Shown piece after piece: positions 8,104 through 14,958 of a DNA stretch of 14,958 bases; within the stretch, counting starts at the first letter, position 1, and every line of letters begins with the position of its first letter. The position numbers were made by a program, and so were the translations under genes. Source of the stretch: Polyrhizophydium stewartii (taxonomy: Eukaryota; Chytridiomycota; Chytridiomycetes; Rhizophydiales); assembly GCA_027604665.1 (NCBI GenBank), contig JADGIZ010000364.1, forward strand, positions 1-14,958, given 5' to 3'. The notes beneath the pieces are model-generated. The model was not told the DNA's origin. It made no database searches and worked only from the letters and a program-made list of their open reading frames with translations.

Positions 8104-11100
8104 ATGAGCGCAGAAGACTTTGGCTCAGTCGTCCACACGGACGACTGGGGACCCGACTCTGCCGCCACGCCGGCACCACATGGCACCACACAATCAGGCA
8201 TGGGCAAGCGCCGCATGAGCTCCAACGCCATCAAGCGCAACGACTCGACCGGAAACGAGCTCTCTCTCAAATCACTCATCAACGCCGCCGGCATGGGCAA
8301 CATGCTCGGCTTTTCGGGTAACTTGCCCGCGACTAACGAGAACCAGCTCGATCTAATCATCCCAAACTTTGTATCCAAGCAAGTCCGCAGGGTCTGCTAC
8401 CAGATGTGCGCCGAAGTCGCGCTCAAGTCAGATGGCGGGTCCAAGGACCCGCTGATCGTTCCGCCTCTGAAGCCCTCGGCGACCGAGGCGTTTGCGGCCG
8501 TCGTCATGGTCGACGTCAGTGGATACTCCAAGCTCACAGCCGTCCTGGCAGAGCGCGGCCCCGTCGGCGCCGAACTTCTGACCAAGACCATGAAAGGATA
8601 CCTCGACAAGGTCAGAGGCCCAAGCCTTCTCGGTTGGCCTCTTGTGCCTCCATGTCCTGCATGCTGCGCCCGTTCTCGTCTCGCGTCCAAATCCCACATC
8701 TAGCAGTGCTGTGCAGCACCTTCTTGAGGTGGTGTGACCCGTCGCGCTAACTTGGATCCCTGTTTGCAGATCATTCAGACGATTGTGAGCCACGGCGGCG
8801 ACATCGTCAAGTTCGCAGGTGCGTCTCTTTTCGAATCCGCGACTCCCTGAATCCTCTCAGCCCGATGTCTGGCAGAGCGGACACAATCGTGAAGTCTCAG
8901 CGCCAGAAGCGCGGCATGTTCCTTTTGCATCGGCGCAAGTGGCGGCTTGTGCCGACCCTCCGGTCGGCGGCGCGGTCTGGGCCTGCCTGTCGCCCGGGCG
9001 CCGATTGGACAATGCGTGCCCGCTTGCTGCAGGACGTCTCCACGCCCACCTGCTCCACAGCACGCGGCCGTGATCCCCCCTCACTTTCTCCGTCCCCATG
9101 GATCCCAGGACTCGTCACGCAGATTCGGACGCGCAGCTGACACACACGTTGGCACACACTCTGGCCGATCTTCCCCCGATTCGCATCCGAATCGTGATCC
9201 CCATCCAAGGCGACGCCGTTATTTTCTGCTGGAAGTCGGAAAAGGCCATCAACCTCACTGATGCGAGCCAGGACAAAATCCGCGGCGAGCTGGTGTACAA
9301 GGCGTCGCACTGCTGCCTGACGCTTTTGACCAAGCTGGGCACGTACGACATTGACATTGAGGACTGCCCGACAAAGATGCTGCGCATTCACCTTGGTATT
9401 GGCGCCGGTCTGATCTACGACGTGCTCGTCGGCGGCGAGCCCGGTCGCTGGGAGCATTTTATCGCAGGCGACGGCGTCAACCAGCTGTCTCAGGTGCTTG
9501 ATCTGGCGAAAGCAGGTGCGAGTCGGATGTGCATGCACGTTGCACATGCATACAGAAACCAGGCTCACGCACGAGTTGCCCTTGTGCTGGCGCCGATGGC
9601 GCGCTGCAGGCGAGCTTGCCCTTTCGCACCAGGCGCTCAAGTGGCTCGCGTGCGTGATCGACATTGCGACGGTGAACTTGGGCGACTACGACAAGCGCTG
9701 TATCATCTTGACGGGCCTCGAAAAGGCTGAGCGCAAGGGCCACGCGCCTCCCGACGTGGAGGACGAGATTGTCTTCAAGGACGCGCGGCAGATGGAGGCC
9801 AACGTGGACCTGTACAAACTGTTTGTGGACCGAACGGCGCTGTTCAAGCTGCAGGCAGATATCAACCAGTCTCGACTTTTTCAGATGGACTCTGGCCTGC
9901 TCGAGCTGCTCAATCTCACGGAACTGCGCCAGGTCACGACCATTTTCATCAAGGTTGGCTCGCTCCAAGTCGTTCACCGTAACGACATTCTCGACGAGTC
10001 GCAGCGCGCCATCTCGATCGTGCAGGCCGCGCTGCATCGGTACGAGGGAAGTCTGCGGCAGTTCCATGTGGACGACAAAGGCGCAGTGATTCTGTGCTTC
10101 TTTGGTCTGCCACCGCTCGCGCACGAGAACGACGCCGGACTCGGCATCCGCGCCGGCATCGAGATCCGTGACAAGTTTCTCGATATATTCGACGACTTTT
10201 CTATCGGCATCACCACAGGCGTCGTGTCGTACGGCGGCGTTGGCGCGACGGGTCGAGCAGAGTACGCCGTGGTGAGTCGTTACGCACGAGCACAAGCGCG
10301 GCCTACGGCTTGCGACTGTGAGCTCAAGCAATCCGCTGACCCGACTCTCCCCTGCGCGCGGGGAAAACGATGCTGTCAGATGGGCGATGCGATTAACATG
10401 GCCGCACGCCTCATGTGCCACGCCGAAGCCGCTAGTGCGATCCTGTGCGACGAAAAGACCTTCAACCTGTGCGAGAGCGATTTTACGTTCCAGAACCTCG
10501 GCGAGACCAAGGTCAAGGGCAAGAACTCGGCCATCTCGATTTTCCGCCCCGTTGCATCGGTCCCGGAGCTCAACAAGAAGCAAAAAGCCGCCAAGCAGAC
10601 CGAATCAATTGACGTCATTGGCCGCGAAAAGGAGCGCAAGGCCATCGTTTCTGCACTTGAGCGGATGAGCCCCGACGCCGATGCCGACACAATCGTCATC
10701 AAGGCAGACGGAGGTCAGGGGCTATCGACGCTCATCTCGTACGCCAAGAAGGAGGCCGCCAAGAAGCAGTGCAACATCTGGTGCGCGGTTATGGGCGGCA
10801 TTTTCATCGCATCGCGCGATGCTGTGGCTGACAAATAGGTTCGGGAACTGCTGGGCGTGCGCGGCGTCGATGGCTTGAGTGTAGCATTGCGCAGTCGATT
10901 GAGATGGAAAAGAACACGCCATACTACGCCTGGCAGTCGATCGTGCACGACCTGTTCGAGCTCATTGATTTTGGCGACGTTGACGAAGACGGAAACCTGA
11001 TTCTGCCCGAGCCTGCGTCGTCGACGGTCGACCTGGCGACATCACCCGGCTCGGTCGTCTCGCGTGCATCCGGCGTGGACGGCGCGTTCCGCCGATCTCG

Positions 11101-14100
11101 CGCGTCAGGCCAGTCCTCGGTCACATCGCAGACGGGCAGCGTCTGCAGCAATGCTGGCGCTGGCACACGGATCAAGCCGCCGACGCTCACGCTGCCAAAC
11201 GTCAAGGAGATCAACGAAACGGAAGAGATCGCACCCATGTCACCGTTCACAACAACGCCCGTCGGCACAGCCCCGGCCCCCGGCGGAGCGCCGGGCGTTC
11301 CCGCGAGCGCGACCCGCGGCCGGCGCATGTCCGTGATCAAACCCGCCGACAGCGACGAGTATCTGAGCGAGATTGACGAAAAGGGCGGCCGCCCGCGCTT
11401 CGCATCGGCGTTGCCCTCGACGATTGAGGGCGACGGCGAGCAGGACGACGCAGGCAACTGGATGATGCGCGTGCAAGACGCGCTCGAGAAGTTGGGAGAG
11501 TCTGTCGAGGATGCCGCGCTCTTCGAGTACATTTTGCCCTCCGGCGACGAGATCAGCACGCCAGACGACCAGAGCAAGTCGCGGATGCGGATCCACAGCC
11601 TGTACAAGCTGCTGACGAGCATCTTCACCAAGGTCTGCCGCAAAAACCGACTGCTACTCGTCTTCAACGAGACCCAGTGGATGGACACGTCGTCGTGGGA
11701 GCTTCTCGTCGAGATCCTCGCTGCATGCCCGCTGGTGGTCGTGTTCATCTTCACGCGGCCAGAGGGCTCGTTCGACAGCAAGGAGAACCGCGCGTACCTC
11801 ACGCGCGTCGAGGAGATGAAGCGCACGATCAAGCTCACAGTCGAGGGCCTGACGATCGAGGAGACACAGCGCCTGATCGTCTCGGCATGGGGCGGCAACC
11901 CAATCACGGGTGTTTCCCCAAAGATTGTCGAGAGCATCTACAGACGCACGGACGGCAATCCGTTCTTTATCCGCTCGCTGACCGTGGCCATGAAGGAGTC
12001 TGGCCAGTGGCGCGTCGGCGCGGACGGCATCCTCTCGACGCAGCACGGCAACTTTGACTTTGACAAGCTTGTGCTCGGATACGACAACCAGAGCATCATT
12101 CTCGCGCAGTTTGATCGGCTCGACCGCAACTTTCAGCTCTTTCTCAAGGTTGCCGCGGTGCTCGGCCAGCGCTTCCTGCTCGACGACGTGCTCTACTTTC
12201 TCACGGGCATGGCCAACGTGTACGAGCAGATTGACCGCAAAAACTACTCGCAGATCATCCGCGGCGTGCAGATCACGGACAAGTACGGCTTTCTGCAGCG
12301 CGAAAACACCACGTCCGAGGGCATGCACTTTCAGTTCAAATCGGCCGTTGTGCGCAAGTGCATTTACTCGATGATGGTCCACAAGCAGCGCCAGCAACTT
12401 CACAAGCACGTCGCAACATACTACGAGACGCGCCTCAACGACGCCAACCGCCATCGATACCTGATCCCCATCTTCGAGCACTTCAACGAGGCCGACGGCT
12501 CGCAGACCCGGAAAAAGATTCACTATCTCGAGATGGTCGCCAACTACTACTACGAGCGCGGATCCATCAACGACTGCATCAAGTACTACAAGCAGCTGCT
12601 CGACATTGCCGGTTTGTTCCGGAAAGATCTGCCCGAGGGCATGGACTTCAAGAACACGACCATTGCCAACTGGCACCGCGAGCTCGGACACAGCCTCTTC
12701 ATCAAGGAGGAGTACGTGGACGCCGATAAGCACCTACTGCAGGCGTTGCGGCTCTACGGAACGCCGTTCCCGGACACCAAGTTCAAGATCTCGTGGCGCA
12801 CGCGCGCCGAGATGCGTATCCGCGCGCGCAAAGACGCCAGCTTCTTTGAGAACTTTGCAAAAGGCGAGGAGCAGGTCGACTACTCGCAGAGCTACCGCTC
12901 GCCGCGGTCAGCGTCATCGCACTCGCTCAGCAATATCGTCAACTCGTCGTCTCGCCGCATGGATCTGTCGCTCTCGACCAACCAGAGCGCCGTGGCCGCC
13001 GGCGCGGGAGGTCTTAGCGCAGCCGGTGCAGCAAGCGGTGCAGGCAGCGCAGCGAGCGGCGGCGTAGGCGGCGCCGGCAGCCACAACAGCAGCAGCAACG
13101 GCATGGCGGGTCACGGCGCCGCAGCTGCGACAGGCCAAGGACCGCATGCACCCAGTAACCACACCGGCGCAAGCGGTGAGTTACCCACTGCTGGAGCCGA
13201 AATGGACGCGGCGTGCTTTCGTGCCAAGCAGCCGACTGCGCACATGGAGCTGACGCTGCCATCGCCACGGTCGCCGACAGCGGGCCTCGGATCCAAGTAC
13301 GGCAACAAGGAGCGCAATACGTCACAGAACCTGATGCGCGATCCTGGCGCGGTGCGCCAAGTGCCCGTGCAGGGGATCCAGCATGTGCTGTTGATTCTGG
13401 CGGACCTCTACTGGCGCCGCGGGCAGTTTGAGCGGCATCGGCTGTGCGTGCTGCTCGGGCTCAACCGGATGGAAGAATCGACGCAGGACATTGTGCTCGG
13501 TCGCTTCTTCTCGCTCGGCGCGCTGACGCTGTGGATGGGCCAAACGCGGCCGAGCTTTGCACAGACGTACATGGACGCTGCGCAGAAGCTCGACGCGCGC
13601 ACGGACATCCAGGCGTCGATCCAGATCTCGACCAACTACTGCTCGCTCATGTTCCTCATGGGTAAGTGGCAGGTGTCGCTGAGCAGTACCGAGTCGGTGA
13701 CGTATCTCGGCTCGATCGCGGGCGACACGTCGACCCGTCTGCGCGCGCTGCGGATGCGGTCCATCATCCAAACGCTCGGCGTGTCGCGCGCGGCGGCGTT
13801 GAATACGGCGCGCGACATGTACGCGCTCGCGACGCAAAAAGAGTCGCTCTCGGGCCGCTTCTGGAGCAGTTTGCGCGTGGTCGAGTGTCTGTTCTCGATG
13901 CCAGACTCGTTCGCCGAGCTGCAGGACATGGCCAAGATTTTCGACGAGATCTGGTCGTTGCAAACCGCCAACTCGACCACTCCTGCAGGCGAGCTGGCGC
14001 ACAGCGGCATCAAGATGCTGCTGCAGTTCCATCTAGGCGTGGACTTCAAGGCCAGTGACTTTGTCGCGTTCACGGAGCTGCTCGACAAGGCGCAGCCACT

Positions 14101-14515
14101 TGACTGGATGTCGTTCCAGGGACTCTTGTACGTCGCCTTTGCTCTTTTTGCCGCATTTGAGAAGAAGGCCCTCGACAGCAACGCCGCCTTCCGCAAGGTC
14201 GCCGACACGCTCTGCGTCAAGGCCAACAAGCAACTCAAGCCGATGAAAGGTCTCGTTCTTGCGGACCCGCTGCGGCGCGTGTTCAAGGGCATGCGCCTGC
14301 TGCTCGGCAAGCAGCGCACAAAGGCCGTCGCCGCTTGGCGAAAGGGCCTGGACCCCAAGAGCGAGGTCATCTTGGTCCAAGCGTTCCTGCACGTCTTGAT
14401 TTCGCAGTACAGCGACGGCGCGCCAGCAGGGGCCGAGTCCGCCGCGCAAGCAAAGCAGCTGCTGCAGAAGCTACACGCGGCACACGAGTTTGAGAAGATA
14501 TGGCAGAATATCTGA
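8104..14515 (+). CDS. Adenylyl cyclase type 10-like (soluble adenylyl cyclase) with degenerate NTPase and TPR-like tail (6 exons, 1851 aa)
   Basis: Predicted to convert ATP to cAMP. No signal peptide or membrane segment is visible, so it is probably soluble. Exons: 8104-8610, 8770-8818, 9210-9515, 9610-10271, 10380-10780, 10885-14515. Introns are 159, 391, 94, 108 and 104 nt, GT-AG, with matching phases; the first has a GCTAAC branch point. No in-frame ATG exists between the TGA at 7921 and 8104. Cyclase domain C1 (about 130-330) keeps the metal aspartates D137 (VMVDVSGYSKL) and D187, and lysine K183 (IVKFAGDAVIF). C2 (about 395-555) keeps N514 and R518 (GDAINMAARLM), but the Thr of animal EYTV is A507. 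A STAND/AAA-like module follows, with altered Walker A (GGQGLST, about 619-625) and Walker B (LLLVFNETQWMD, about 898-909), split by a disordered insert (about 676-877). From about 1187 the protein is helical and TPR-like (HYLEMVANYYYERG), with a second Gly/Ala/Ser-rich insert (about 1307-1454). Adenylyl rather than guanylyl specificity is by family resemblance. Confidence 0.93.
8819..9209 (+). other. Unusually long intron 2 of the cyclase gene (391 nt)
   Basis: The intron splits the glycine of the C1 metal-binding KFAGDA motif (phase 1, G|GC). It starts GTGCGT and ends CCAAG, with a CTGAC branch-point candidate near 9136-9142. It is 2.5-6 times longer than the other introns here. It contains a perfect 7-bp hairpin (arms 8951-8957 and 8962-8968, loop CTCC) and a nearby 10-bp palindrome CGCCCGGGCG. 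No open frame in it fits the cyclase domain. Confidence 0.8.
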
Positions 14516-14958
14516 TCCCATAAAATGCATTGCACTGTTACGGAGCCGGCGCGAGCATGCACGCGCCGTCAGGCTCGAGTGCTCGCTTTGGAGTCACTGA
14601 GCTTGCGAGCTGGGCATGCACGCGGATACAGGCATGCAGGTCCGGACAGGAAGGCGAGCGCAGCTCAGATACGATTGAAAGAGCGCGTTTTTCTTGGGCA
14701 TGGCGATGACGCCGTGCATGGGTGTGGTGAGAGGAGAAGAGAGCGGATGGGGTTGTGAGGAGGGTCAGACTATCAGCATGGGGTGGCGGTGATGTAGCAA
14801 GGGCGGGGTCAGACGGCAGACGACGCGGCGTTTGATGGATAACGAAGCCTCGCGCGCATGCGTGTAATGCGTATACGGAAGGGCGTGTGCGCGCGATTCA
14901 AGGCCGGAAAAGAGACAGGAACGACGATGGCGGCGACGATGGCGGCGGTGGTGGTGGC
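14516..14958. other. Region downstream of cyclase stop, no supported gene
   Basis: ATAAAA occurs at 14520-14525, only 5 nt after the stop, and is a weak poly(A)-signal candidate. On the minus strand a pyrimidine-rich stretch precedes an ATG at 14719-14717 that opens only about 40 codons. A minus frame is also open from the right edge to about 14810 with no recognisable product. I see nothing convincing. Confidence 0.5.
14922..14958. repeat. GAYGGCGGC/GGT trinucleotide-like repeat at window edge
   Basis: Two copies of GACGATGGCGGC are followed by a run of GGT/GGC units to the end of the window. It may continue beyond the edge. I cannot tell whether it is coding. Confidence 0.6.

Noticed and set aside
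9477..10583. 368-aa minus-strand open frame opposite C2
   Set aside because: It overlaps plus-strand cyclase exons and introns and resembles nothing; it is a shadow frame.
11654..12733. 359-aa minus-strand open frame inside the cyclase last exon
   Set aside because: It is the antisense of conserved NTPase sequence; the plus frame carries recognisable motifs.
13174..13229. Strong GTGAGT donor-like site in the Gly/Ala-rich insert of the cyclase
   Set aside because: Splicing to the nearby GCAG acceptor removes 56 nt and shifts the conserved downstream frame; the only in-frame acceptor nearby gives a 21-nt intron. The unspliced frame is open throughout.
13636..14562. 308-aa minus-strand open frame overlapping the cyclase 3' end
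   Set aside because: It is antisense to the continuous 1.2-kaa last exon and lacks a domain.
14599..14719. Possible minus-strand gene start after a pyrimidine-rich tract
   Set aside because: It opens only about 40 codons, ends before any domain, and has no clear donor site; no support beyond the leader-like composition.

Overview
The window is eukaryotic nuclear DNA: GC-rich, with three long protein-coding genes interrupted by short GT-AG introns (about 60-110 nt, with CTRAY-like branch points such as GCTAAC and CTGAC) and no bacterial gene organisation. The gene content (a type-10 'soluble' adenylyl cyclase with an NTPase/TPR tail, a KRIT1/FRMD8-type FERM protein and a CABLES-type cyclin) and the fungal-looking introns suggest an opisthokont. 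My best guess is a zoosporic early-diverging fungus such as a chytrid; a unicellular holozoan or apusomonad relative is not excluded. This assignment is inference.

Layout from left to right. Positions 1-400 hold no gene I can support, only a speculative partial minus-strand ORF at the edge. Positions 401-2900 (minus) hold a CABLES-like cyclin gene, which I rebuilt as 8 exons encoding 656 aa. Positions 2947-7116 (minus) hold a FERM-domain gene of 7 exons encoding 1237 aa: an N-terminal KRIT1/FRMD8-like FERM module and a disordered tail of about 800 residues encoded by one 2.7-kb exon. Its stop codon lies only 46 bp upstream of the CABLES start codon on the same strand. Positions 7117-8103 are a non-coding divergent region that must contain the 5' ends of the FERM gene and of the cyclase gene. 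Positions 8104-14515 (plus) hold an adenylyl cyclase type 10-like gene of 6 exons encoding 1851 aa: two class III cyclase domains, a degenerate STAND/AAA-like NTPase module, and helical TPR-like repeats with two disordered insertions. Positions 14516-14958 show no convincing gene.

Splice models rest on GT/AG sites, phase agreement at every junction, and nearly gapless agreement across junctions with family sequences recalled from memory. No database search was run. Most other long open frames, on both strands, are antisense or shifted shadows that arise because the genes are GC-rich and stop-poor.

How the genes work together is unknown. A cAMP-producing cyclase and a FERM scaffold share a divergent intergenic region, and the FERM and cyclin genes are almost abutting head-to-tail. 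The most unusual points are that 46-bp junction (dicistronic transcript or hidden fusion), the loss of the Walker A lysine in the cyclase NTPase, replacement of the arginine of the mammalian bicarbonate site, and two identical PKA-consensus motifs inside the cyclase.
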